From Stenotrophomonas sp. NA06056 (GTDB taxonomy: Bacteria > Pseudomonadota > Gammaproteobacteria > Xanthomonadales > Xanthomonadaceae), in assembly GCF_013364355.1 (NCBI RefSeq), contig NZ_CP054931.1, positions 2,976,001 through 3,040,000 of the forward strand: DNA of 64,000 nucleotides, given 5' to 3'. Positions 1 through 12,000 of the stretch are shown in pieces. Below the pieces are notes generated by a model, which was not told where the DNA came from, ran no database searches, and saw nothing but the letters and a program-made list of their open reading frames with translations. Numbering within the stretch: position 1 is the stretch's first letter; each line of letters begins with the position of its first letter. The position numbers and the translations under genes were made by a program.

Positions 1-1817
1 TCGGACACCTTGCCCACCGACTCCTCGATAAGGCCCTTGATCTCCTTGGCCGCACCCGCCGAGCGCTGCGCCAGCGTGCGCACCTCGCTGGCCACCACAG
101 CGAAGCCCCTGCCCTGCTCACCCGCGCGCGCCGCTTCCACGGCGGCGTTGAGCGCCAGGATGTTGGTCTGGAAAGCGATGCCATCAATCACGCTGATGAT
201 CTCAGCGATCTTCTTCGACGACGCTTCGATGGCGCTCATGGTGGTGACCACCTGGCCGACCACCTCGCCGCCCTGCGAGGCCACCCCATGTGCACCGATC
301 GCCAACTGGTTGGCCTGGCGTGCGTGTTCGGCGTTCTGTTTCACCGTGGAGGTCAGTTCCTCCATCGATGCTGCCGTCTCTTCCAGGTTGGCCGCCTGCT
401 GCTCGGTACGCCGCGACAGATCGGTGTTGCCCGAGGCGATTTCCCCCGCCGCGAGATTGATGCTGGACGCACTGGTCTGGATGCGGCCGACGATCTGGGT
501 CAACTGCTCGACGGTGGCGTTGCAGTCGTCGCGCATGCGGGCGAACACACCGTGGAAATCGCCCTGCATGCGCACGGTCAGATCGCCGCGCGAGATCGCC
601 TGCAGCAGGCTTGATACCTGCACCAGGTTCTCGTCTGTGGTCTGCATCAACCGGTTGAGGCCGGTCACCATCTCGCCGAAATCATGCGCGAAGCGTGTTT
701 CGTCGCCCCGAAGGCTGAAGTCGCCGGCGGCAGCGGCTGTTGCCAGCCGACGGATCTCGCCGTTGATGGCCGACAGGCTGGACTTGGTCTCGTCCATGGC
801 CTGGGTGATCGCCGCCTTCTCGCCCGGCAGTCGATCCATGTCCACCGACAGGTCGCCGCGTGCGTAGTGCTTCATCACCTCGATCAGGCGGTTCTGCACC
901 TGCACGTGCGAGCCCACCAGCGCGTTGGTGTCATGCACCATCCGCCCGTAGTCGCCGGGGAAGGTGCTCTCGTCCATGCGATAGCTCAGGCTGCCGTCAT
1001 CATGCTGCCGCGCCATCTCGCCCTGCGCCGCCATCACCGCCTGCAACTGCCCCTGCATGCGCTGCATGGATTTCAGCAACTGGGTCACCTCGTCATTGCC
1101 CGAGGCATCGATGACGTTGTCCAGGCGACCGTTGGCGATGCCATCGGCCAGCTTCACCGCGCCCGCCAGAGGGCGGGTCAGGCTGCGGGTGATCGCCCAC
1201 GCAGCCAGTGCACCGAGGATCAGGCTGAGCACACCGAAGGCGATGGACAGGGTTCCCGTCCACGCTTCCGTGGCGCGGTACTCCTCACGACTGCGTTCGG
1301 TCAGGGCTTCCTGGTGCCGCAGCAGGCTGGAAATCGCTCCATTCCAGGCCGTGGCCAGACCGTGCTCGGCCAGCAGCTCGGTGGCCGCACCGTCGTAGTC
1401 GCCCGCCTTCATCCGCTCGTGCAATTGCTGGGTGGAGACGTCGGTGGCCTTGCGTGCCGCCGCGATCTGCGCCACCAGCGTATCGCCGGTGGCATCACGG
1501 GGAATCTTGACGTACTTGTCCCAGATGCCGTCGTAGGTATGGCTCAGTTCCTGTGCCCGCTGGTAATCCTTGTCGAACTCCTCGCCGCGCTTGATCACCA
1601 TCAGGCGACGATGCATCAGCACTGCGTTGTTGGTATCGAGCATGTCGTTCAACAACCGCATCTTGACCATGTTCACGCCCACCACCTTCTCGAACTGGGC
1701 GGACTTCAGATGGTTTCCGTACAACACCAGGCCGACGATGGCCAGGATGAACAGCAACAGCAGACCGAAGCCGGCGGACAGCCGGGATCCTACACGGAGG
1801 TTGCGTAAGGCAAGCAT
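1..1817 (-). CDS. Methyl-accepting chemotaxis protein, C-terminus cut by window edge
   Basis: This is an inner-membrane chemoreceptor that senses a ligand outside the cytoplasm and signals to CheA/CheW. About 605 codons are visible from ATG at 1817, preceded by AAGGGA at SD distance. The N-terminus ([13 protein letters not shown]) leads into a membrane segment near residues 15-34. A helical sensor region of roughly 150 residues, a second membrane segment, and HAMP-like repeats follow. The conserved signalling hairpin is present near the visible end (motifs [17 protein letters not shown] and [18 protein letters not shown]). The gene runs off the left edge, so the distal arm of the hairpin and any CheB/CheR pentapeptide are not seen. 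The ligand cannot be inferred. Confidence 0.93.
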   Translation of the reverse strand, partial: MLALRNLRVGSRLSAGFGLLLLFILAIVGLVLYGNHLKSAQFEKVVGVNMVKMRLLNDMLDTNNAVLMHRRLMVIKRGEEFDKDYQRAQELSHTYDGIWDKYVKIPRDATGDTLVAQIAAARKATDVSTQQLHERMKAGDYDGAATELLAEHGLATAWNGAISSLLRHQEALTERSREEYRATEAWTGTLSIAFGVLSLILGALAAWAITRSLTRPLAGAVKLADGIANGRLDNVIDASGNDEVTQLLKSMQRMQGQLQAVMAAQGEMARQHDDGSLSYRMDESTFPGDYGRMVHDTNALVGSHVQVQNRLIEVMKHYARGDLSVDMDRLPGEKAAITQAMDETKSSLSAINGEIRRLATAAAAGDFSLRGDETRFAHDFGEMVTGLNRLMQTTDENLVQVSSLLQAISRGDLTVRMQGDFHGVFARMRDDCNATVEQLTQIVGRIQTSASSINLAAGEIASGNTDLSRRTEQQAANLEETAASMEELTSTVKQNAEHARQANQLAIGAHGVASQGGEVVGQVVTTMSAIEASSKKIAEIISVIDGIAFQTNILALNAAVEAARAGEQGRGFAVVASEVRTLAQRSAGAAKEIKGLIEESVGKVS

Positions 1818-2164
1818 CTCAATTCCCTTGATTGTGGCCCTATATCGGTGGCGGCACGACGGGGGGAAACTTTAAGGAAGTTTTACGCTTCGAATCCTCA
1901 TCAAAGTGAATCCGTTCAAACACTCTTTGATGTATATCGGGCCCGAACGCCTCGCAGGCATGGTAATCCTCAATATTATCCATCCAGGCCAATCACCGCC
2001 CGCATCGAGAAGAAGCGCTGCTCCCCTCAACGGTAACGTCAGTCTGTCCGATGCCCTGCAGCAGAACCTCCTGCTGTGCTTCGTCGAGGGTTCACGGCTT
2101 CATGACACCTGCATCGACAATGCATCCGCACGGAATCAGGTTCGGTTCGATCATGCAGACAGGG
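1818..2164. other. Gene-free spacer upstream of the chemoreceptor
   Basis: I find no convincing coding region here on either strand; the short open frames lack the local codon bias. The part nearest the receptor holds a TAAAGTTT / CCGATAT pair reminiscent of a flagellar sigma28 promoter, but the two boxes are about 17 bases apart instead of about 11, so I do not call it a promoter. Confidence 0.5.
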
Positions 2165-2305
2165 TCACGCGTGCTCGCGGAAGTGGTCGACGTGGGCCTT
2201 GCCCAGGACACCGCGGATGCTGACATCGTTCTCGGCCGCGATGTTGGTTGCGGTCAGGCTGATGTTGCCCTACGTGGTCGCCATGCGCACGCGCTGCAGG
2301 CGCCT
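2165..2305 (-). pseudogene. Degenerate coding remnant downstream of the immunity gene
   Basis: On the minus strand about 34 codons ending at a TGA (2167-2165) read GNISLTATNIAAEND followed by VSIRGVLGKAHVDHF and REHA, with strongly GC3-rich codons typical of this genome's genes. Directly upstream in the same frame are an in-frame TAG (2272-2270) and, further up, a TGA (2308-2306), so the frame is broken. The beta-repeat-like text resembles fragments of haemagglutinin or VgrG-type beta-helix proteins, but it is too short to assign. Its place just past a cdiA/cdiI pair is where orphan toxin or immunity debris is often found. The identification as a decayed gene is inference. Confidence 0.35.
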
Positions 2306-2365
2306 TCACCAGCACACTCCCGGGCAGCGAGCGGCAGCAGAAATGAATGCATGCGCGGCAACCAG

Positions 2366-3004
2366 TTACTGATTGGAAACCAGAAACTCCGTCTCAGTCA
2401 GTGCGCACCGCCCACCCATGCGCCAGAATTCAAAATAAGGACCGAAATCCACATCCAACTCAAACAAGGAGCCACCGATATACCATGCCAAATAATAGTC
2501 GGCAGCCAACCCATAAAGCGCCTCAAGCAACGCATACACCTGATCAGACTCGGATATCCTGCTCGCCCTCAGCGAATCACCAATTCCATCGAACAGCCAG
2601 TGATGAGGAATATCACGCTGAAGCGCGGAATCCAGGTCATTCTCGGCAGCAAAAACCACCTTCGCGCGCCTGCAGATTCCTTCAATCTCAACATCACCTA
2701 TCCTTCCGCATATCTCCTCCTGCCCCCTCAGCCACTCACTTCCAAGCCTGACAATCTCTTCGCGTGACGTTGAGAATCGCGGACGCAGGTACAACGAACC
2801 GTCCAGGCTACCGGAAGAAATAACCTTGACAGCCTTCGCATGCAAATCCAACGAAGATGGAAAATAACCAAATATCTTCCGAAGCTCGACATCGGTTCCG
2901 TGCTCTTTCAACAACCCCAAAAAATGGGACTTATCAAACACAGCCGACCCCTCACAGAACGCACACCAATCGGACAGAAGAGTCCTCACATCTGTATCCC
3001 TCAA
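2366..3004 (-). CDS. cdiI: Probable CdiI-type immunity protein for the cdiA toxin tip
   Basis: A 212-residue protein without signal peptide or membrane segment, rich in acidic and aromatic residues (ELDVDFGPYFEFW near the C-terminus). I recognise no named family. The call rests on context: it lies immediately 3' of cdiA on the same strand, and its TTG start (3004-3002) overlaps the cdiA stop TGA (3003-3001), implying translational coupling. An alternative GTG start lies five codons in. Its DNA is visibly more A/T-rich than the neighbouring core genes, as is usual for exchangeable toxin/immunity cassettes. Expected role: cytoplasmic binding and neutralisation of the cognate C-terminal toxin delivered by sibling cells. 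Specificity is unproven. Confidence 0.7.
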   Translation of the reverse strand: MRDTDVRTLLSDWCAFCEGSAVFDKSHFLGLLKEHGTDVELRKIFGYFPSSLDLHAKAVKVISSGSLDGSLYLRPRFSTSREEIVRLGSEWLRGQEEICGRIGDVEIEGICRRAKVVFAAENDLDSALQRDIPHHWLFDGIGDSLRASRISESDQVYALLEALYGLAADYYLAWYIGGSLFELDVDFGPYFEFWRMGGRCALTETEFLVSNQ

Positions 3005-6000
3005 GATTTTGGGAGCGGCGGAAGCAGGGCGGGATCAATCTTCCAGCGATCCCTCAGAATTATAATACCCGAATTGAATTCTTCGAGCGACTTGCTTTCG
3101 TCAATTATCCGGCCCAGCTCGTTGTGGAAAGTACCGGAGCCGTGACCACCATGACCGCCCGGCTTTCCATCAGCAGGATTGGTCCATTTCAGATCTTTCG
3201 TCTTGGTTCTGAACCTCTTGATCTCATCCATCGAAACACCCCACCCCTTGAAATCAGGGGCTCGACAGACCATGCACCATTCGTGCAACCCACCGGGTTG
3301 ACGTATGCGGGCTTCGATCGCGTCTCGGGTCCCCTTGTTCTCCCAAAGCACTTCCAGTTCCTTCGAAGAAAGCTCGTCGAACCAACGGTTGAATTCTCCA
3401 TTTCGAACACTGGGAACTTTCCCATCGGGAAGCAGCTGGTCCAGTGATCGAGCCGGCACCTCCGACGCCGCCCCACCCCGCTTCAGGACCGTGTCAGCGG
3501 TCGCGGTCTCCACTGACTTGAGGATCTCGTTCGATCGGCGCCCAGCCTCTCTCGTGGCAGATCCTGCGATCTCCACGCCCACCTCACCAACGATCTTTGC
3601 TCCCGGCATACGTATCGGAATCAAGAACGTTGCGGCGGTAATTGCGGCACCGTTGCCATCACCGCGCGATACGCTGGCAATCAGACTACCGGCAGCCCCA
3701 ACATCGCCACTGAAGTTTTCCAGCATCATCTGGCCATCGCGACCGCGCACCATCGTAGCGCGCAGGCTGTTCAGACCGAAGTAGGGAAGGTTCAAATCAT
3801 CTCTGTGGACACCCGAGCCAAGCAGAGAATTGAAGACCTGCCTGTACAGCGAGTCGTTCTTGAGCAACTCCTTCCCGTAGAGACTGAAGTTGTTGTACTC
3901 AGCTTCCGTCGCGCCGAACCCGTACTTCCCGCCCATGGTGCTCAGGAACGCGGTGGCTGCGGCATCCACATTCTCGTTGCCCACGATGTTGTTGATTTTT
4001 GCATCAACCCGCGCAGCCCCTTCCACTGTGAGCCGGCGAATCGCCTCCGCCTCGCTGATGCCCTCCTGCTTGGCGAACGCTGCCGCGTGCGTGTTGATCC
4101 ACACCACCTCATCGGGATGCAACTGACGATTGAACCGGTCTCCCAGCAACGCGGTCGTTGCACCATCACTGCCACCTATCACGCCACCCAGGGCAGCGCT
4201 GGCGATCTCAATAAGACTGTTGAACTCACCGCTGTCTGGATTCAGTCCCTGCCCAGTCAGGAAGCGAATCATCGCCCCCTTGGCCAGCTCTGATCCGGCC
4301 GCTCCGGTGGCCGCATTGCTGAGATCCCCGCCACTGAGCGCCGCTACGGCTGCGCCAGTCAGGCCATGCAGCAGCACCTTGTTGCGCCCACCTTCACCCC
4401 ATTGGTCGATGCGGCGAAGAGCATCTGCTTCGGACTCGGCATCGCCGTTGGCTCGCGCGATCTCAAGGTCGGCGGAAGCCTGCGCGCGCTTGCGCTCTGC
4501 CAGATTGCCGGCAGCCAGGAATCCAATCTGCCCCAACATCTGGGTCAGTTCCTGCCGCTCCTGCACTTTCTTTTCGTCGAAGATCGGTGAGAATCCGTTG
4601 GCACCATCCAACCCGGTCACACCACGCTGCACACCCTCCAATGCGGAAAGGTCGCCATTCCGGATCTCAACCGTACCCTCGGCCAGACCGCTACGGGTGG
4701 TGGAACTCTTGCTGTCACCGGTTGGCAAGCCTGGGGCAAGCGACGGATCGAAGGACAGGCCATCGGAGGGGTTGCCACCGCCGCTGGTGCCTCCGCTTAC
4801 CGAAGCAGAAAGAAACTCGGCTCGATTCTTGAGTTCCTCAACAGTCAGACTGCCCGTGGCGAGCAGGTTTTTCGACGGATCACCCGTGCTGGCGATGACA
4901 GCACCAGCGAGGTGGGTATTGCCGCCCACCTGCAGCTGGAATCCACCACTACCCGCTGCGATTCCCGTCTGTTCGCGAACACTGCGATAGTCGCTGTCGA
5001 TCATGCTGGCACTACCGCTGGCACTGCCCTCAAAGCCGTAGCCGATCGTCGCCTCGCCCTTCGCGGCCAACTGCTCTGTCTTGTACCGGTCTGTGTCCTG
5101 CTCGCTGCGCAACGTCAAATCGCCGGCCACACGTCCGACGACTTGATCGGCCAGCAGCTGTGCGCCTTGCAAGGTGGTGTTGCCGCCACTGGTGAACGTC
5201 AACCTGTCGCCGGCCTGGATGACGCTCTCGTTGTGAAGAGTGCCCTCGCCGTCCGCTTTACCGCGCGCAGCATTCGCGCCTACGTAGACACCGATCGCAG
5301 CGCCACCGCCACTGCTGCCGCTGATAGCAACGCCCACCTCCCCGCCCAGTGACTGGTTTCGACTCTCTTGGGAGTAACGATCTTCACTGCTGCGGATGAT
5401 CAGGTCATTGACTGCAGCCAGATCAACATTGCGGCCGGAGACCTGGCTACCGACGATCGTCAGGTCACCGCCGGTCGCAGCAACAACCACGTCGCCGTCG
5501 CTCTTCAGCAGGCTGCCCCGGTGCGTCGTCTGCTCCATCACGCTTTCGGAGCGCGACCGCTGGCTGCCAACCGTCACTCTGACATTCAGGCCGGCACCTC
5601 CCTCGCCGTTGCCCGACTGCTGGCCGGCCGCTTCGGCGACGGCTATCGCTCCCTGCGCCGCCTTGTACGCATAGAGGGCTTTCAGACGATCATCTTCGAC
5701 GTCACCTGCTCTCTTGGCGGTCGCATAGACCGCCCTTGCGCTCTGCACCGTATCAACGCTCGCGCCACCCAACGCAACATTCAAGCCGGATTGGCGGAAG
5801 TAGCTGTTGTCTGTATATCTCGTCTGCTGCTCGGCAGCATCGATGAGGACGTCCTTGCCGAGCATCGTCGTCCCCGTTCTGGAGAGAACGTCAGACCCGC
5901 CCAGATGAAGCGTTTCACCTGCAGACAAGGTCACACTGCCAAGTGCACTGCCGATGAGGCTGCCCTCGGCGACGGTTTCAGTCAGCGAGGTACTGTTGCC

Positions 6001-9000
6001 GCTGCTTCGACTGCCAAAGGTCACTCCGACGCTTCCATTCATTCCACTCAACAGCCCGGACTTCTTGCGGTCGCTGCTGTGTTGCTCGGAATGTGTGGAC
6101 TCCGCCGCGACAATGCTGAGACTTCCTTTGGCCGCCATCACTACATCGCCGGTTGCGGCCACCTTGGCGCCCTCTGCCAGGATGTCGCGACCGGATCCAA
6201 CGGTGACTTTCTCTGCAGAGAGCGTGGTGCCAACTGCCAGCACATCCTGCGTGGCGTCATGCGTCGCTGTCCGTGTGCTTGATGTCAGCCCACGCTTCTT
6301 GCTCTGCGCGTCTCTTTCCCACGCATGCGATTCCTTGGCGCCAAGCAGGTTTACGTCCCGCTCCGCGCCGATGATGATCGTGCCTTTATCGCTCCTGGCA
6401 CTTGCTGCGATCAGAGTGACGTCGCGCCCTGCACTCAGCGCGATATCTCCCCCCGCCTGCAGCTGGCTCCCGCGCACCGTTTCATCACTCTGGCGTGTCT
6501 GCAGCGAGCTGCGTTTGCCGGCGCCGGCGAAATCCCGGCTCTCGCTGTCCACCAGCGCGTGGCTGTTGATGTCACCACCGGCCTGCAACGCCATGTCGCC
6601 ACCAGCCTTCACCTGGGTCGCAGCCAGGTTGATGTCCTTGCCGGCGACCAGCACTACGTCGCCCGCACCCTCGATGGAGGTCACCGCATGGGTCGTCTGG
6701 CTGGTGCGGGTATGGTTGCGGTTGTCAAAGGTGCTGTCGGTGCTTCGGCTCAGGGTCTGCGCACCCAGATCCAGATTGCCACCGGCAGCCAACTGGGTGG
6801 AACCATCCTTGCCCGCATTGCGGATCTGCGCGGCCTGCAGGCTGATGTCACCGCCCGCCACCACCGACAACATGCCGTCGCCGCTGGGGTTGGTCACATA
6901 CAAGCCGGCGACGCGATCAATGCGGTTGGTCTCGTACTGGTAGGTACCACCGCCCCGCTGTGTTTCCACCGTGGAGGCCACCGTGACATTGCCCGCCGCC
7001 TGCACCGACAGCGCATCGGTCGCCGTCACGGATGCACCGGCAATGCGGATGTCCTTGTCCGATGACAGCCCGACGTACTGACCGGAAATACTGCCGCCCA
7101 GGTGTTCGATGTTGCCGGCATCGATGGTCACCAGCTTGCGGCCAGCGATGTCGCCGGTGTTGACCAGGCCATTGGCCAGTTTGATATCGACATTGGCGCC
7201 GGCCAGCAACGCACCATGCCCGTCCAGGTCGCCCGGACGCAGGCGCAGATAGACCTGCGGCACCAGTGCGGTGGTGGTGCTGCCGTCGGCCAGCGTCACG
7301 GTCTGCTCGACGAGCCAGACAATGTCGCTGGTCAGCTGGGCCATCTGCGCCTCGGTCAGCGCCACGCCCGGCCGCAGGCCCCATTCGCTGGCCACGGTAG
7401 CGCCGGCTTCCAGCAGCGCGCGGTACTGCGCCTCATCGCTGGCATAGCCGTCAAGGAAGCGGCGGCCGGTCAGCTCGCCAATCTGCTCGCGCACCAGCTT
7501 CTGTTCGTAGTAGCCGTCACCCAGCCGCTTCTGCACGGCATCGGGCGAGTAGCCCATCTGCCCCAGCAGGTGGTCCGAGCTCAGCCATGTCTTGTGGTCG
7601 GTGAAGCGCGGATCGGTTTCAACCAGATAGTTGCCGCCGTTGCGGTTGACGTTGAACAGGCTGGCGGTGGGTGCACGGGTGTCCGGCGCGCCCATCGCGA
7701 TGCGGTCCGGCGAGCCGCCGGCGGCCGCAACCACGCGCGGCCCGGATGCGGCGCCGTTGCCAGCGACGCCCCCTACCGTGCCGCCCTGCTGCGCGCCAGC
7801 CGCATCGGCCGCCTGCGCCAGCGCGCGCTCCGCACCTGTTCCACCTGTATGGCCCGGCCCCTGTGCACCATCGTGGCCAGGGCCGTCCGGCAGCGTCTTC
7901 GGCCCCTGCACGTTGAGGTTGGCCATCGCCGCGCCATCCTGCACGTTGGGCGCGTTGCGCCCCTGATTGAGGTTGCTCAGATCGCCGACGTCAATGGTCA
8001 GGGTGCCGCCGCTGGTGATGCTGCCGCCGATCTTCCCGGTCACTTCGGAAATCGCCGGGTTGCTCCAGGTGACCAGGTCGCCGGAGAAGGTATGCCCCAC
8101 GTTGTTGAATGCGTGGGTGCGATACAGCGTCGCCGCCAGGTTTTCAACCTTGGCGGCCCCGCTCAGTCCGACGATATCGAGATTGCCACCGGCGGCAATG
8201 CTGCCGTAGTGGTTGCGCAGATCATCGGTGCGCAGGCGCATCGCACCACCGGAACGGATGACCGCATCGGCACCAACGCCCGGGCCCAGAACATCTTCGG
8301 TCACCGTCTGCGTGGCGATGCGGTACTGCTCATTGCTGCTGACATTGTTGCCGCCGGAACCGCGCGGATTGGTCAGGTGCTGGTCCGGGGCATAGTCCTT
8401 GTAGGTCCACAGCTGCACGCAGTTGGTGGTGCAGGTGCCATAGGCATTGGAATAGGTCAGCTTGTCGTCGACGTAGCGGAAGGGCGGTGCATCCGGATGC
8501 AGCCCGCTCAGCTCGGTGAACGGATCATCCGCGCCGCTGGCCACCTGGTCGGGATTGATCTGGTTGTCCTGGCGGCCAACGTAGTACATGACCACGGTGC
8601 CGTCCTGCACGTTCAAGCGCGAACGCTCGCCGAGGCCGGCATAGAGCCCGCCGCGCCCGAAGAAGTACGCACTGGTCTGTGCAGTAAGGCGCACCACCGC
8701 GCGGTGTACGGTGAAGCCGTCGGGGGTGATGTGCGGCGTATCCTCCAGGATATCGGCGGGATTGAGGTAATAGACCTCGTGCGCGCTGTAGTGGCTGGTA
8801 CTGCGGATGTTCTCGGTGCCGTTCTTGCCGTTGCGCCACCATGCTGGCCGATCCATGCGCACCGGTGCTTTCACCGTGGTGCTCTGGGTGATGACCACGT
8901 TCTCGCGGATGTTGTTGATCACACCCGCATCGATCGTCAGGTTGCCGCTGACATCAATGATCGAACCGATGTTGTCGATCCTGCCGGCAGTGCCCGCAGC

Positions 9001-12000
9001 AACGCGATCAGCCCCCAGCACCCCACCGATGGCCGCATCGCCGCCGCTGTAGATCAGGCCCTTGCCGGTGTTCTGCAGCTCGCGCACGCCCAGGTCCAGG
9101 CGCTCGCGCGCGGCCACGGTGCCGACGCGGGTGGCCCCGTTGGCCTCCTCGGCATGGTTCTTCAGCACGCCGGCGGAGATCGCCACGTGGTCGCCATAGA
9201 TACGGCCGGTGCCGAGGTTGTCCAGCACGTCGGCTTCAAGGTGGGTCACCTTGCCGTCGATCAAGCCGCGGTTGGTCAGCTGGCCACGTGCATTCAGATG
9301 CGTGATGCCCTCGCTGGAGATCTCGCCGTCGGCGGCGTTGTTGATGTTCTGCGCGTTGAGGTCGAGGTTGCCACCGCGCAGCACGCCCTGGTTGTCCAGA
9401 TCGCCGGACAGATGCAGGGCCAGCGTGCCATTGGCGACCCATTCGCCGCGGTTGCTCAGGCCCTGCTGCAGGGTCAAGCTCAGGTCGCGCTGGGCATGCA
9501 CCTGGCCGTCCTCACTGAGCGCGCGTGCCACCAGGGTCTGGCTGCCATCGGCCCGCAACAGGCCACCGCTGTTGGCAATGCTGTCGGCACTGCTGTCCAG
9601 GTTGCCGCCAGTGGTGATGACACCCCCGTTGTTCTGCAGCTGGCCGTTGACCTGCAACCGCGCGCCGCCGTCGGTGACCATCTGTCCCTGGCTGTTGTCC
9701 AGCCACTGCGTTGCAAACTGCAGCTGGCCCGCCTGCAGGCCGCGGGTGCCATCGCCGCCGCGGGTAGTGCGGTTGTCGACGCTGGCAGCGGTGAGGGTCA
9801 GCAACTGGCCAGCGGCAATCGCGCCGGCAGTGTTGTCCAGGTGGCCGCTCAGGGTCATGTCGAGATTGCGCCCGGCCTGCACGCGCCCAGCGCCGTTGGC
9901 CAGCGTCGCCGCCTGCAGCGACAGGCCCGCCGCGCTGGCAAGCGTACCGCCGGCGCTGTTGTCGGCACTGGCCAGCAGCAGCCGCGCATCGCCCTGTGCG
10001 CTCAACGTGCCACCGCGGTTGTCCAGCGCACCAGCGTCCAGCTGCAGTGTGCCCGCCGCCAACAGGCCGCCACTGCTGGCGGTGTTCCGGTTGTCGATGG
10101 CCTGCCCTGCGGTATCGATGCGCAGATCGGTGGCCGACTGTATCCGGCCGCCCTGGTTGTCCAGCGCGCCGCTGTGCACGGTCAGTGCCCCCTTCTGCGT
10201 ACCCAGCGTGCCCACGCGGTTGTCCAGCCGATGGCCGCGGGTATCGACGGTCAACTGGCCGCCCAGCAGCGTGCCGCGCTGGTTGTCGAGGCCGTTGGCC
10301 TGCAGTTGCAGCAGCTCGCCGGCCTGCATTGCACCGTCGCTGTTGTCGACGCCTGCAACCGTGGTCAGCAACAGGTCCTTGCCTGCCACCACCGTGCCGT
10401 GCCGGTTGTCGAGGCTGGCAGCGTCCAGGGTCATCGCACCGGCGCTGGACAGCAGCCCCTGGCTGCCGTTGTCGAGACGTCCGTCGACGCCCAGCACCAG
10501 TTCGCTGCCGCCGGCATGCACGGTACCGCCGCGGTTGTCGACGCTGGCCGCGGTGATCGTGCCGGCGCCAGCCAACAGGATGCGCCCGGTCTGGTTGTCC
10601 AGTGCCTGGCCGATGGCCAAGGTGGAACTGCCGCTGCCGGCGCCCTGCAGGGTGCCCTGCGCATTGATCAGCTGCTGTGCGGAAACGTCGAGCACACCAT
10701 TGCTGGCCAGCGAGCCACCGCGATTGTCCAACAGCCCCTGCACGCGCAGGCGCAGCGTCTCTTCGCCGGTGGCAGTGAGCGCACCGCCAGCCGTGGTCAG
10801 GCTATCTGCAGTGATATCGATGCGGCGCGCCGAGGTGGTCGCCTTCGACAGATCGAGGGTCTTGCCCTCCAGTACGAACGTGCCATTGCTGAGTACGCTG
10901 CCGCCCGTTCCCAGCAGGGTCTGTGCAAGCACCTGCAGCTGCCCGCTGCCGGCGTGCTGGATCTTGCCAGCGCTGTTGTCCAGCGTCTGCGCCTGCAGCA
11001 TCAGGTCACCATTGCTGGCCAGCGTACCGCCCGCATTGCCCAGCGTGGTGGCATTGATGCGGCTGGCGCCCTCGCCGCTGGCAATGATGCGGCCACCGGC
11101 GTTGTCCAGCGTTTCGGCCTCGAGGTGGAAGCGATCAGCGCCCAGTGTTGCCCCGCGATGGTCCACCTCGTCCGCCTGCAGGGTCAGCATGGCTGCAGAC
11201 ACCAGCGTGCCCTTGCTGCCATCCAGACGGGCGGTGGTGATGTCCAGGCCCTGATTGCCAGCCTGACGGATGACACCGGCAGTGTTGTCGACCCGCGCGG
11301 CGGTGAGGGTCAGCCGGTTGGCATTGCTGGCGAGGGTACCTTCATGGTTGTCCAGCGTACCGGTAACCTGCAGCGTGCTGTCAGCCATACCGGCGGCACT
11401 GAGCGTGCCCTTGCGGTTGAGCAGTTCACCGGCCTGCACGTCCAGCGCACCGTTGCCGGCGATCGTGCCGCCGCTGTTGTCCACGGTCTGCGCCACGTGC
11501 ACCTTCAGCACATCGCTGCCGGTGGCGCTGAGGTTGCCGCCGGCGTTGTCCAGGCGTTCGGCATTGATCGCAATGCGCTCGGCCTGCGTTGTGCTGCCGG
11601 CGCCCAGCACCAGCTCGCCGCCCTCAAGTGTCAGCGACGACTGGCTGAGAATCCGGCCCGCTGCGCCCTGCAGCGCGTCGGCGCGGATCTGCAGCGTGCC
11701 GCTGCCAGCGTGTTCGATTGCACCGCTGCGGTTGTCCAGCCGCGCTGCCTGCAGCAGCACGTCGCCGGTGCCCGCCAGGCGGCCGCCGTTGCTGTTGTCC
11801 AACAGTTCGCGGGCCTGTACCTGCAACAGGCCGTTGCCCGCCGCAAGTACCTTGCCGCCCTGGTTGACCAGACTGCCAACCTGAAGCTGCATCTGGCCGT
11901 TGCCGGAGACCGTACCGGCGCTGTTGTCCAGATCGTCGCGCACGCTCAGCGTCGTACCCTGGGTACCGGCCGACTGCAGCATGCCCTTCTGGTTGTCGAT

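Noticed and set aside
1842..1874. Flagellar sigma28-like promoter upstream of the chemoreceptor
   Set aside because: Both boxes are recognisable, but the spacing is about 17 bases where about 11 is expected.
2051..2767. 238-codon plus-strand frame antisense to the immunity gene
   Set aside because: No domain, poor codon bias, and overlaps the better-supported minus-strand gene.
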